A DNA stretch of 38,544 nt from Nostoc sp. LEGE 06077 (GTDB lineage Bacteria; Cyanobacteriota; Cyanobacteriia; Cyanobacteriales; Nostocaceae): contig NZ_JADEWI010000065.1 in NCBI RefSeq assembly GCF_015207705.1, positions 1-38,544 of the forward strand, read 5' to 3'. Position 1 is the stretch's first letter; every line of letters begins with the position of its first letter. The notes under the pieces are model-generated. The model made no database searches. It worked only from the letters and a program-made list of their open reading frames with translations, and was not told the origin of the DNA. The translations under genes and the position numbers were made by a program. This document shows positions 14,668-23,060 of the stretch, one piece after another.

Positions 14668-16746
14668 ATGGCAATTCAATCTTTAGTAGCAAGCCCAATA
14701 GTTGCTTTTACTATTCTCCTGACCGTAATTTTTGCGGTACCACCAATATTTGAGAAATTGCGGTTGCCTGGATTAGTGGGTTTGCTAATAGCAGGTGTCA
14801 TTTTAGGAGAAAATGGCTTAAAATTACTAAATTCAGAATCAGATACAATCAAACTGCTGTCGGATATTGGTAAAATTTATTTGATGTTCGTAGCAGGATT
14901 AGAAATTGATTTAGAACAGTTTCGCAAAACTAAAAATCGCTCAATTGGATTTGGTACATTAACTTTTTTAGTTCCATTAATAGCTGGGATTTGTGTCGGT
15001 CGTTTATTCAATTTTAGTTGGAATGCTTCTTTTTTAATTGGTTCTTTGTTGGCATCCCATACTTTGTTAGCATATCCAATTGTGAGTCGTTTGGGAGTAG
15101 TCACAAATGAAGCTGTGACTGTGACAATTGGGGCAACAATTTTTACCGATACTGGTGCTTTGTTAGTATTAGCAATTTGTGTGGGCATTCATGGGGGAGA
15201 ATTTTCTGCCCTGAGTTTAGCTACCTTATTGGGTGGATTAGCAATTTATTCTGTTGTTGTTTTATTTGGTTTTGACTGGGCAGGGAAGGAATTTTTTCGG
15301 CGTTCTGGAGATGAGCAAAGTAATCAGTTTTTGTTTATTCTATTAGCATTATTTTTGGCTTCAGTGGGAGCGCAAGTTATTGGTGTTGAGAAAATTGTTG
15401 GGGCATTTTTAGCAGGTTTAGCAGTTAATGATGTTCTAGGACGTAGCCCAGTTAAAGAAAAAATTGAGTTTATTGGTAGTGTTTTATTTATCCCATGTTT
15501 CTTTGTGGATATGGGGTTATTAATTGATATTCCGGCATTTCTGAAAACTCTCAGTTCTGTTTGGTTGACGGTGGTAATTGTCGTAGCTTTGATTGGGAGC
15601 AAATTTATTGCGGCATTTTTAGCTAAATTATTTTACCGCTACAATACAGCCGAAATGCTGACAATGTGGTCTTTGTCTTTACCTCAAGTAGCAGCGACAC
15701 TGGCTGCGGCATTGGTGGCTTATCAAACTGTTAACCCGGCGGGAGAAAGATTAATTAATGAAGGTGTTTTAAATAGTGTGATTGTGCTGATGCTGGTGAC
15801 GGCAATCTTAGGGCCAGTGATTACTTCTAGATTTGCCACTGCTTTACAAGTGAGCGAAGCAGATTTGTCCACGGATAGTCTCTCAACCTGGTGGGAAAGT
15901 CATGAAACTGAGATAGACGAAGAACAACAGCAATTCACTGTAGTTGTACCAATTTATAATCCGCAAACCCAGCGTTATTTAATAGAAATGGCTGCATTAT
16001 TGGCGCGTCATGAATCGGGAAGAATTGTACCTTTAGCTATTACCAAAGCTCTGATTCAGATGGATGATCCGCAATTAGTGACAGCACTTGAACAGAGTCA
16101 AAAAAGATTGAAGTTGGCTAAAGAAATTAGCCAAGAATTTGATGTAGAAGTTGCGCCAGCAATTCGCATTGATGATGATGCAGCTTTAGGAATTAGTCGT
16201 GCGAGTCGGGAACGCAACGCTAATTTAGTGGTGATGGGTTGGTCACAGAATACAGGCTTCCGCGCTCGTTTGTTTGGTAGTGTACTGGATAGTGTATTTT
16301 GGTCTGCACATTGTCCAGTGGCGGTTACACGTTTATTGAGTAGTCCAACAACCATCCAAAGAATTCTGGTACCGGTGGGTGACTTGACACGACAAACTAT
16401 AGGTGCTGTTAGGTTCGCCCAAATTTTAGCTGATGTGAATCAGGCAGAGGTAGTATTGTTACATGTGAGCGATCGCAAAACTCCCCCAGCTTTAGTGGAA
16501 AAATTTACATCTCAATTGTCGGAAATTGTGACTAAAAGTCAGTTGCAGGTGAAGACAAATATCCAGACAATTAAAGGCGATGATATTGCTAGAGTCATCA
16601 TTCGAGAAGCTCAAGCTTTTGATTTAGCGGTGTTGCGTTCTGTTCGCTATCGCACAGCAGGCGGTTTAGCCGTTAGCCAAGTCACAACCCAAATTTTAAG
16701 AGCATTGAAATGCTCAATTGTGTTGCTAGGAGAACCTCACTCGTAA
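14668..16746 (+). CDS. CPA2 cation:proton antiporter with two universal-stress-protein domains
   Basis: 692 residues. Residues 1-395 form a Kef/NapA-type (CPA2) membrane domain with about twelve helices. PPIFEKLRLPGLVGLLIAGV at helix 1-2, the GxLLASHT segment near 125-132, the ion-site Asp161 in TIFTDTGALL and SLPQVAATLAAAL near 337-349 are typical. After a linker come two USP-like domains, about 423-560 and 566-690. The first ends in VVMGWSQNTGFRARLFGSVLD with the nucleotide-loop-like GS, and the second in LAVLRSVRYRTAGGLAVSQV. The protein should exchange Na+ or K+ for H+, gated by a nucleotide or second messenger bound to the USP pair; that gating is inference. No TrkA-N domain is present, unlike KefB/C. 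It stands alone, with its own leader and a strong hairpin after the stop. Confidence 0.88.
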   Translation: MAIQSLVASPIVAFTILLTVIFAVPPIFEKLRLPGLVGLLIAGVILGENGLKLLNSESDTIKLLSDIGKIYLMFVAGLEIDLEQFRKTKNRSIGFGTLTFLVPLIAGICVGRLFNFSWNASFLIGSLLASHTLLAYPIVSRLGVVTNEAVTVTIGATIFTDTGALLVLAICVGIHGGEFSALSLATLLGGLAIYSVVVLFGFDWAGKEFFRRSGDEQSNQFLFILLALFLASVGAQVIGVEKIVGAFLAGLAVNDVLGRSPVKEKIEFIGSVLFIPCFFVDMGLLIDIPAFLKTLSSVWLTVVIVVALIGSKFIAAFLAKLFYRYNTAEMLTMWSLSLPQVAATLAAALVAYQTVNPAGERLINEGVLNSVIVLMLVTAILGPVITSRFATALQVSEADLSTDSLSTWWESHETEIDEEQQQFTVVVPIYNPQTQRYLIEMAALLARHESGRIVPLAITKALIQMDDPQLVTALEQSQKRLKLAKEISQEFDVEVAPAIRIDDDAALGISRASRERNANLVVMGWSQNTGFRARLFGSVLDSVFWSAHCPVAVTRLLSSPTTIQRILVPVGDLTRQTIGAVRFAQILADVNQAEVVLLHVSDRKTPPALVEKFTSQLSEIVTKSQLQVKTNIQTIKGDDIARVIIREAQAFDLAVLRSVRYRTAGGLAVSQVTTQILRALKCSIVLLGEPHS

Positions 16747-16774
16747 GCTGTTAAACATATAATTTACGGGCTCA

Positions 16775-16800
16775 AGGGTGGGCATAATTATGCCCACCCT
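16775..16800 (+). terminator. Perfect 26-bp palindrome after the antiporter gene
   Basis: AGGGTGGGCATAA followed directly by its reverse complement. The GGGTGGGCA/TGCCCACCC arm is a frequent Nostocales spacer motif. It lies 29 bases past the stop, the expected place for a terminator, although no T-run follows. Confidence 0.6.
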
Positions 16801-16956
16801 ACTCATTTGGATATTTTAATTTCTATCGCTGGTCATATCTCAGCAGATTCCCCAAACTGAATCTATTTAGATAACCTAGTAAGTATGTTGTCGTAATCAG
16901 CAAGCTTAGATATTTGAAACCCGTGTACGCTCCACACCACTAGGAAGTTAAATGTA

Positions 16957-17508
16957 ATGCAGATTTTTAAATTTTGGAATCAATTAACCAACGGGAAATT
17001 TAGTAAATTATTCAGTCAGACAGTAGCTTTGGGGTTAGGTGCTAGTGTTTTGCTGTTTCATGCTAGTGCTAATGCGGCTGAACAGGTAATTTTAAAATAT
17101 GGTAGCTTTCAAGGGCCTGTTTCTGTGGCGGAATTGAATGCGTTTGTGCAAACAGGGAAGACTACCCCGACACTCAGAACTTATTTGCAGGTATCTAAAC
17201 AAGACCCTGCTGTAGCGCGGAAAGCACTAGTCGCAGGTATAAAAGCTGAACCTGCTTATTTAGATAGTTTGTTATCTGGCTGGACAGGGCCAATTTTACT
17301 TTCTCAAATTGGTGATGTAGTTCATCCACCTGCGGCAGATTTAGATGCACAGGCGCTACAAACTTCTTTGAGTAAATCTATTCAAGAAGATGGGGAAATC
17401 ACACTGCTGGGCGCAATTCGTCATTATCCAGATAATACTGTGGAAATAGAAGGCGATCGCCTGATTCCGGTTTATGAAAGACTCAGTAGTTTGGCGAAAA
17501 TCCTTTAA
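16957..17508 (+). CDS. Secreted DUF1400 protein
   Basis: 183 residues. A signal peptide spans about 1-40 (basic start, hydrophobic VALGLGASVLLF, cleavage near ASANAAEQ). The mature part AEQVILKYGSFQGPVSVAEL onwards is the DUF1400 module usually found at the front of cyanobacterial alpha/beta hydrolases, with paired helices and the conserved LRTYL and LDSLLSGWTG segments. Here the protein ends at about the length of that module, and no hydrolase catalytic Ser motif (GxSxG) follows, so it is a stand-alone copy. Role unknown; it may be a periplasmic or lumenal partner. Base composition matches the neighbours, and no broken hydrolase remnant is visible downstream. Confidence 0.75.
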   Translation: MQIFKFWNQLTNGKFSKLFSQTVALGLGASVLLFHASANAAEQVILKYGSFQGPVSVAELNAFVQTGKTTPTLRTYLQVSKQDPAVARKALVAGIKAEPAYLDSLLSGWTGPILLSQIGDVVHPPAADLDAQALQTSLSKSIQEDGEITLLGAIRHYPDNTVEIEGDRLIPVYERLSSLAKIL

Positions 17509-17730
17509 GTTCTAAGTTTTCAGGAGATATCTAATTCTAGAAATACAAAAATCTTCAACCCATACAAACGAGTTTTACCTGTATAAACCCAGGTTCCAAG
17601 CGCTAATTTCGCTGAAACAATCAAAGCTTATAGACACATGACCTTGGTAATAGTTAGAACCGATTAAGGATGGTCAAGTGATTTGTATACCACTGCGAAC
17701 ATTTACATTCAGTTCTCACGAGCAAATGTC

Positions 17731-19155
17731 ATGACTAAAGAAATAACATACTTAGAGTTATCAGAAGATGGCGGAAGTTCCCACAAGTTTTATGAGGTTA
17801 TCATTGAAGATACCCAAGTAAGCATTCGCTACGGTCGCATCGGTGACGCAGGACAGACGCAAACAAAAACTTACCCGACACCAGAAAAAGCACAGACGGA
17901 AGCGGCCAAAAAAATTAACGAAAAGCTGAAAAAAGGCTATGAAAATGCTGTGATGGGTGTGCGTCAAAAGCGTTCTGTGACTCGCCGCGAAGTTGCAAGT
18001 ACTGTTTCAACCTCCAAGCAAGCGCCCATTTTGTGGAAATTTGCGGCTAATTCAGCTGCTTTTGGGATTTTCATTGATGCTAACCGCTGCTGGTTAGGTA
18101 ATCAAGCTGGTCAAGTTTTTGCTTTGAACCATCAAGGTAAAGTCAGCAATCAATTTAAGTTACCTGATGGGGTTAAATGTTTGGTAGCTGATGATATCTG
18201 GATTTACGCTGGCTGTGATGATGGCAATGTCTATGATTTAACTGGTAAGTTACCCCGTGTCGCTTACAAAATTGATGAAAATGTGGATATTTTCTGGCTA
18301 GATATTAAAGATGGTTTATTGGCTGTCTCAGATGCTAATGGTGGTGTGACAACAATAGATCATGATGATGAATCACAATGGACGCGATTAAGTCAAGGTA
18401 GTTCTGGCTGGATGGTTCGCTGTGATGAAGCGGGGATTTATCACGGTCATAGTCAAGGCGTGACTATGTATGATAATCAAGAAGGTCGAATGGTTTGGCA
18501 TCAAAAAACTGGCGGGAGTGTGCTATTTGGTTGGCAAGAAACATCCGCAGTTTACGCAGGTGCAAGCGATCGCAAAATTTACAGTTTTAGCAAGCAGGGT
18601 CAGCCACTCACAATATATAAGTGTGATGCTTCAGTGTATTCTTGCGCCACTGCACAAGATGGTAAATATGTGTTTGCTGGGGACAATAATTCTTCGATTT
18701 ACTGCTTTAACCAAGCGGGTGAAAGACTGTGGAAGTTAGGGACTGGTTGTGGTTCTGCTTTATCGATGCAGTTTTGCGACTCTCGGATTTATATTGTCAC
18801 TACCGATGGTGCTTTAGCTTGTATCGATGCTAGTGAAAGTGCGATCGCTTCTGCTCAAGCTGGTACAATTCCCGAAGCAACTATTATTAAAGCACCAAAA
18901 ACTGAAGGAGCCACACCTTCTACTGTTCTCGAAACCACGACAGATACAAGTACTGGGGTAATTGTCGAGTGTTTTCCAGATGGTGGTCAATTGCGCGTCA
19001 GAGTTATTTCCCCAGGATACAATTTTAACTGGAACGTGCAGTTTCCCAAAGATATTCGCCAAGCAGGCGATCGCTATCTTGTTCAAGAAGTCCGAGAGTC
19101 AGCGAGAGGTGGCTTTTATCGCGCCTATGGAGATATTAAAAAAATCAATAATTAA
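17731..19155 (+). CDS. WGR domain fused to a beta-propeller
   Basis: 474 residues from ATG 17731. Residues 1-80 form a WGR domain: strands around KFYEVIIEDTQVSIRYGRIG, with RYGRIG in place of WGR, then Thr-Lys-Tyr and a helix of AQTEAAKKINEKLKKGYENA. WGR domains bind nucleic acid ends or signal DNA damage in PARP enzymes and occur alone in bacteria. Residues about 105-400 are a repeating beta pattern, each blade carrying V-Y-A-G/C-D-x-x-x-x-I-Y types (WIYAGCDDGNVYDL, AVYAGASDRKIYSF, YVFAGDNNSSIYCF), a PQQ/WD-like seven-blade propeller. A short linker and a C-terminal beta domain of about 60 residues follow. No enzyme motif is seen. The upstream TTG reading at 17683 adds 16 residues unlike the family start and is not used. 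It is convergent with the protease gene. Confidence 0.8.
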   Translation: MTKEITYLELSEDGGSSHKFYEVIIEDTQVSIRYGRIGDAGQTQTKTYPTPEKAQTEAAKKINEKLKKGYENAVMGVRQKRSVTRREVASTVSTSKQAPILWKFAANSAAFGIFIDANRCWLGNQAGQVFALNHQGKVSNQFKLPDGVKCLVADDIWIYAGCDDGNVYDLTGKLPRVAYKIDENVDIFWLDIKDGLLAVSDANGGVTTIDHDDESQWTRLSQGSSGWMVRCDEAGIYHGHSQGVTMYDNQEGRMVWHQKTGGSVLFGWQETSAVYAGASDRKIYSFSKQGQPLTIYKCDASVYSCATAQDGKYVFAGDNNSSIYCFNQAGERLWKLGTGCGSALSMQFCDSRIYIVTTDGALACIDASESAIASAQAGTIPEATIIKAPKTEGATPSTVLETTTDTSTGVIVECFPDGGQLRVRVISPGYNFNWNVQFPKDIRQAGDRYLVQEVRESARGGFYRAYGDIKKINN

Positions 19156-19168
19156 GGTTCTGAATTCT

Positions 19169-20293
19169 TCAACTAATGTCTCTTGCAGGTAAAGCAACTG
19201 TGCGAATGGCGATCGCTTGCTTTTTGCCGTTACGATTGATGGTAATTTGCATCATATCGCCGACTTTGGTGGTTTCTACCAGTTGTTGCACTTGGCGGAT
19301 ATCTTGAATAGCGACACCATTAATACTGTCTATAATGTCGCCCGGACGTAACCCCGCACGGGAAGCGGGAGAGTTTGGGGCGACTCCTAAAATAATCACA
19401 CCTGTATCTTGATTAACTTTTAACCCTGTATCACTCTGATTAATTTTGCTGCGTAAATCAGGCGTTAACTCACCCATTTGGATGCCAACATAAGGATGAT
19501 CTACTCGTCCTTTAGCAATTAATTCATTGGCGATTCTTTGGGCTGTTTTGATGGGAATTGCAAAGCCTAATCCTTGCGCTCCTTGGATGATAGCAGTATT
19601 CATCCCAATTACTTCGCCTTGAGCGTTGAGCAAGGGGCCGCCAGAATTACCAGGGTTAATGGCTGCATCAGTTTGAATAAAATCGACGCGTTCGGTGGGT
19701 ACTCCTAAATCAGCAACAGAACGCTGAGTAGCACTGATAATTCCCTGGGTGACTGTATTATCTAATCCTAAAGGATTACCGATGGCGATCGCCCATTGCC
19801 CCGGTAACAAATTATCTGAGTTACCTAACTTAATTGTCGGCAATCCTGTACCTTTAATTCGCACCACCGCCACATCAGTTACTCTGTCAACGCCTACGAC
19901 CTTACCTTGCAGGCTACGACCATCTTTTAACACCACTGAAACGTTATCTGCATCTGCTACTACATGGGCGTTAGTCAAAATAATCCCATCAGTACTGATA
20001 ATAAATCCTGAGCCAATTCCGCGCTGTATTTCTTCTCTACTCTGTTCACCAAAAAAACGCCCTAAATAAGAATCTTGGGGAGATACAGCCACAATTCGCG
20101 TTGAATTGATGCGTACCACTGCTGACCCTACTTGTTGCACAACCTGAGTGATGTAATTTACATCTTGATTATTGATTGGTGCTGCTGGATTGAGTGTTGC
20201 TGTAGCTAGAGGATTTTTACCATCTCTATTGGCAATACATCCCGTTAATAGCAAAGTTAAATAAAGTGAGCAATAGGGAATCAGTCGTTTCAT
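19169..20293 (-). CDS. htrA: HtrA/DegP-type serine protease with PDZ domain, lipoprotein signal
   Basis: 374 residues. The signal peptide ends in a lipobox LTGC with Cys19, suggesting a lipid-anchored periplasmic enzyme. The trypsin-like domain holds the triad His110 (LTNAHVVADADN), Asp140 (RVTDVAVVRIKG) and Ser217 (NPGNSGGPLLNAQG). One PDZ domain covers about 270-365 (GVIILGVAPNSPASRAGLRPGDIIDSI in two parts). This is the HhoA/HhoB/HtrA type of cyanobacteria, which removes damaged proteins under stress. Its ATG overlaps the stop of tspO by one base (TAATG), so the two are co-translated. Which of the three cyanobacterial paralogues it is cannot be told by eye. Confidence 0.92.
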   Translation of the reverse strand: MKRLIPYCSLYLTLLLTGCIANRDGKNPLATATLNPAAPINNQDVNYITQVVQQVGSAVVRINSTRIVAVSPQDSYLGRFFGEQSREEIQRGIGSGFIISTDGIILTNAHVVADADNVSVVLKDGRSLQGKVVGVDRVTDVAVVRIKGTGLPTIKLGNSDNLLPGQWAIAIGNPLGLDNTVTQGIISATQRSVADLGVPTERVDFIQTDAAINPGNSGGPLLNAQGEVIGMNTAIIQGAQGLGFAIPIKTAQRIANELIAKGRVDHPYVGIQMGELTPDLRSKINQSDTGLKVNQDTGVIILGVAPNSPASRAGLRPGDIIDSINGVAIQDIRQVQQLVETTKVGDMMQITINRNGKKQAIAIRTVALPARDIS

Positions 20294-20769
20294 TATGGGT
20301 TGATGGGGCTATTGAGTTGTAGTAATAACCAAGTTAAATAAGTGCCGAAAGGCCCCCACAATGCGTAAGGCAGAAATAGCCATGAAGCAGTTTGTGAAAT
20401 GGGCTTGACAACAAAGGCCAAAATGTACACCAACGCTGTTGCTAAACCGCCCACAATTATCCCCCCAGTCAAACTGCGAAGTTCTACGACTACGGGACTA
20501 TAAAGCGATGTGAGTAACGCGATCGCCCCATAAACTACCAGTAAACCCCAAGGACGAGAACCTTTCTTACTGCTTTTCTCCCACACAATGATTGCAGAAA
20601 TTGTGATACAAACCCAAATGAACGTCCAAATAAAAGGAATGAGAAACTCAAAGGTCAACCAACTAGGACGTTGCAGATTTTGAAACCAAGGGTCGCGTAG
20701 CGATGTGAACAAGCTACCACCAAAAAATAGTGCGGCTGAAGCTGCTGTAATAATCCATCTAGCTTTCAC
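20293..20769 (-). CDS. tspO: TspO/MBR family tryptophan-rich membrane protein
   Basis: 158 residues and five membrane helices, the family length. Conserved aromatic features are RPSWLTFEFLIPFIWTFIW near residues 34-52 and the C-terminal LPYALWGPFGTYLTWLLLQL, with Trp residues at helix 2 and helix 5. TspO proteins bind porphyrins and tetrapyrroles or sterols and affect stress responses; in cyanobacteria a link to light and salt stress has been reported. The copy here is rather divergent: the usual WxPP box is RPSW. It begins an operon with the HtrA-type protease, its stop overlapping that start codon, so both probably answer to envelope or photo-oxidative stress (inference). Confidence 0.82.
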   Translation of the reverse strand: MKARWIITAASAALFFGGSLFTSLRDPWFQNLQRPSWLTFEFLIPFIWTFIWVCITISAIIVWEKSSKKGSRPWGLLVVYGAIALLTSLYSPVVVELRSLTGGIIVGGLATALVYILAFVVKPISQTASWLFLPYALWGPFGTYLTWLLLQLNSPINP

Positions 20770-20874
20770 AAGAACTTCCCGCCATAATACTACACTTGTA
20801 GTTTAGATTGAATTGGCGATCGCTGCACCTATCCAGTGACAGGTGACAGATAAAAGGTGACAGTAGGGTAGAAA

Positions 20875-21429
20875 TTATTGTCGCAAAAATAACTGAGTCA
20901 TGTAGTATGTATTACCCACTCGCCAGATGCCCACACCTGTTTCTTGGAATACTGGACGCAGAATATTGGCTCGGTGTCCAGGGCTATTCATCCAACCTTT
21001 GATGGCGGCTGTTACAGGTTGTGGCACATTCGTAGATGTAAATAAGTTTTCCCCCACCATCCAATAATTGATTCTGCCTGCACTTACTCTGTCTCGTAAG
21101 GTACTACCATCTGCGCCAGTGTGACTAAAGAATTTTTTCTGTGCCATCTGACGGCTGTAGTTGCGGGCTACTTGGGTGAGTTTTTCATTATTTTGTAGAG
21201 GCTGAAGTCCGTTTTGCTGTCGCACTTGGTTGATACCTTGGCGAACTGAGGCTTCCATGTCTGCAATTTTGGCAGATTCAGCAGAAATTACCGGCGGTGG
21301 TGGTTGGTTTGATGGTAATTCAATACTGGGCAACGGTGGTGCGTATTTTAGCATTTCCTCGCAACCACTTACTAATAGTGCGATCGCTGCTGATGCTAAC
21401 CACATTATTTGAGGTAGTTTATGTTGCAT
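20875..21429 (-). CDS. CAP-domain (SCP-like) lipoprotein
   Basis: 184 residues. The signal peptide ends in VSGC (Cys23), predicted to be lipid anchored. After a Pro-rich spacer comes a CAP/SCP domain of about 125 residues: VRQGINQVRQQNGLQPLQNN helix, the AQKKFFSHTGADGSTLRDRV box with the conserved His, INYWMVGENLF with Glu of the GEN motif, and KGWMNSPGHRANIL with the second His, then TGVGIWRVGNTYYMTQLF. Conserved His/Glu residues that form the CAP cavity are all kept. Bacterial CAP proteins have no agreed activity; lipid or metal binding and a protease-like role have been proposed. It lies on the same strand as psaK (upstream) and tspO-htrA (downstream) but is well separated from both. Confidence 0.88.
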   Translation of the reverse strand: MQHKLPQIMWLASAAIALLVSGCEEMLKYAPPLPSIELPSNQPPPPVISAESAKIADMEASVRQGINQVRQQNGLQPLQNNEKLTQVARNYSRQMAQKKFFSHTGADGSTLRDRVSAGRINYWMVGENLFTSTNVPQPVTAAIKGWMNSPGHRANILRPVFQETGVGIWRVGNTYYMTQLFLRQ

Positions 21430-21666
21430 CTACTTGTTTACCGTTGCCTAAACACCCGATTTTTCCAATTGCATGGTTCTCTCTCCAGATAAGAACCATA
21501 AATTTAGCTGTCATGATGAATTTGCGATGAAATCTGTCTTTAAGGTAACAAAAATAGCAAAATCCAACTGGGCTAAACTTGAGTGTTGCATTGCTGGAGA
21601 AAGAACCAGAATGAGTTTCAGAGTAGGAGATTGATTGAGAATCTCACTTCTGTGTCATCTTGTAAT

Positions 21667-21918
21667 TTATAGACGACCAATATTAGTCAGTCCTAAAACG
21701 ATGCCGATACCGATGATATGACCAAAAGCCATCGCCGCGATAAAGGTGGGAACACTAACTGGCAACCCTGGTAATTTAGGCCCAACCTGGGGTTTTTCGA
21801 TTCTGGTAGATAACAAAAGAATAATCACGCTGCTAATGCTAATAATGATTCCCACGGTGGGAGTCCATGCAGGAGTTGCGGGAACAGTAGCGGCTGCTGC
21901 CAGTAAATTTGATAACAT
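21667..21918 (-). CDS. psaK: Photosystem I subunit PsaK
   Basis: 83 residues with two membrane helices (about 20-37 and 58-79), joined by a short loop with Lys/Pro residues. The WTPTVGIIISISSVIIL segment and the end AMAFGHIIGIGIVLGLTNIG match PsaK, whose C-terminus reads AFGHxxGxGxVLGLxNxGR. PsaK lies at the edge of photosystem I and helps couple antennae, including phycobilisome and IsiA rings. The short hydrophobic N-terminal extension is usual for cyanobacterial PsaK. A TTG directly in front of the ATG (21921) could also serve: AGGAG is 8 bases from TTG and 11 from ATG. It diverges from trpF. Nostocales often carry several psaK copies, so this need not be the main one. Confidence 0.85.
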   Translation of the reverse strand: MLSNLLAAAATVPATPAWTPTVGIIISISSVIILLLSTRIEKPQVGPKLPGLPVSVPTFIAAMAFGHIIGIGIVLGLTNIGRL

Positions 21919-22024
21919 CAAGGTTCTGTCTCCTAAATGACAAAATTCATAAAACCTTCAAAATTATAGAATTACTGAGTAAGGAACCAGAGATTGTTAG
22001 CAAAAATTCGCTCTTTAGAACTAT

Positions 22025-22651
22025 ATGCGGGTTAAAATCTGCGGCATCACTCAACCACAACAAGCTAAAGCGATCGCATCTTTAGGCGCAACGGCTTTAG
22101 GATTTATTTGTGTACCTACCTCACCGCGTTACGTAACGTCAACACAAATTAGGGCAGCTGTGTCACAGCTACCAGATGGCATTGATACAATTGGCGTGTT
22201 TGCTAACGCTCCAATAGAGGAGATTAGTCAGATAGTTAATGATTCTGGTTTAACTGGGGTGCAGTTACACGGAGATGAATCACCAGAATTTTGCCACCAA
22301 GTGCGTCAAAAAATCCCCAATGTAGAAATTCTCAAAGCACTGAGGATAAAAAGTTTTGACCATCTCGCACAAGCATCAATTTATGCTGAATATGTAGACA
22401 CTTTACTACTTGATGCCTATCATCCCCAACAGTTAGGCGGTACAGGCCAAACTTTAGATTGGGCAATGTTAGAAAAATTTACCCCCGGTAGCCCGTGGTT
22501 TTTAGCTGGAGGATTAACACCAGAGAATGTCTTAGCAGCTTTAAGCCAAGTCAATCCTGATGGTATAGATTTATCCAGCGGTGTCGAAATTCAACCAGGA
22601 GATAAAGATTTACACAAGGTAGCACTCCTATTTGCCAAGCTTAAGCCTTAA
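22025..22651 (+). CDS. trpF: Phosphoribosylanthranilate isomerase
   Basis: 208 residues forming a TIM barrel, the usual TrpF length. It carries out the Amadori rearrangement of phosphoribosylanthranilate to CdRP in tryptophan synthesis. The catalytic base Cys6 is in [12 protein letters not shown] and the acid Asp130 in [15 protein letters not shown]. The phosphate-binding GGLTPENV and GIDLSSGVE segments stand at the C-terminal side. Scattered trp genes are normal in cyanobacteria, and none of the others is here. The gene is transcribed away from psaK and followed by a hairpin and repeats. Confidence 0.95.
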   Translation: MRVKICGITQPQQAKAIASLGATALGFICVPTSPRYVTSTQIRAAVSQLPDGIDTIGVFANAPIEEISQIVNDSGLTGVQLHGDESPEFCHQVRQKIPNVEILKALRIKSFDHLAQASIYAEYVDTLLLDAYHPQQLGGTGQTLDWAMLEKFTPGSPWFLAGGLTPENVLAALSQVNPDGIDLSSGVEIQPGDKDLHKVALLFAKLKP

Positions 22652-22655
22652 AGAT

Positions 22656-22691
22656 GAAGTAGGAAGTATGAAATTTTATTTTTCCTACTTC
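22656..22691 (+). terminator. Hairpin after trpF
   Basis: GAAGTAGGAA and TTCCTACTTC, perfect 10-bp arms, with a 16-base AT-rich loop, five bases past the trpF stop. It is made of AAGTAGGAAGTATGA-type heptamers, like the AAGTGTGAAGT units at 27231-27254. Confidence 0.55.
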
Positions 22692-23060
22692 GTACTTCAC
22701 ACTTCACGCCATGTGCAACTTTATCTCAAACCTAACGCCCAGCCCCTTCCCTACAAGGGAAGCAAGAATCAAAGCCTCTTTTCGTTGCGAGGCTACCGTG
22801 TACATACAAGTCGAAAATTTGCAGTCTGAAACCGTATCCCGCCTAGAACTAAATTTCCAAGCTCATGGCCAAAGTCCACAAAACGTGGACTGGAATATAT
22901 TTTTAGTTGAGTCATCTGAAGATGACTTGCGCTATGAGACTCGGAATGAATTCCGAGGCGGGACAGATGCACTTAACGAACATTTGTGTTTACACCGTAG
23001 CCGTTGCGGGGAGAGGAATGGAAGTGGGGTTTTAAAAATAACTCGCACATCGCGTTACTT
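22692..23060. other. Repeat-filled gap between trpF and folE
   Basis: Contains a CTTCCCT-ACA-AGGGAAG hairpin (22746-22762), the 127-bp nested inverted repeat at 22837-22963 and a GC-richer stretch up to the folE stop. The 117-codon frame running through it is built from these repeats and is not called as a gene. Confidence 0.6.
22837..22963. repeat. MITE-like nested inverted repeat, 127 bp
   Basis: The ends TCCCGCCT and AGGCGGGA are exact inverted copies, and the pairing continues imperfectly inward for about 30 bases (GCTCATGGC against GCTATGAGA). The centre carries two perfect small hairpins: AGTCCAC/GTGGACT (22873-22891) and GTCATC/GATGAC with loop TGAA (22911-22926). The whole can fold into a branched structure in RNA or DNA. 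It encodes nothing of its own and looks like a non-autonomous mobile repeat. Confidence 0.6.
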
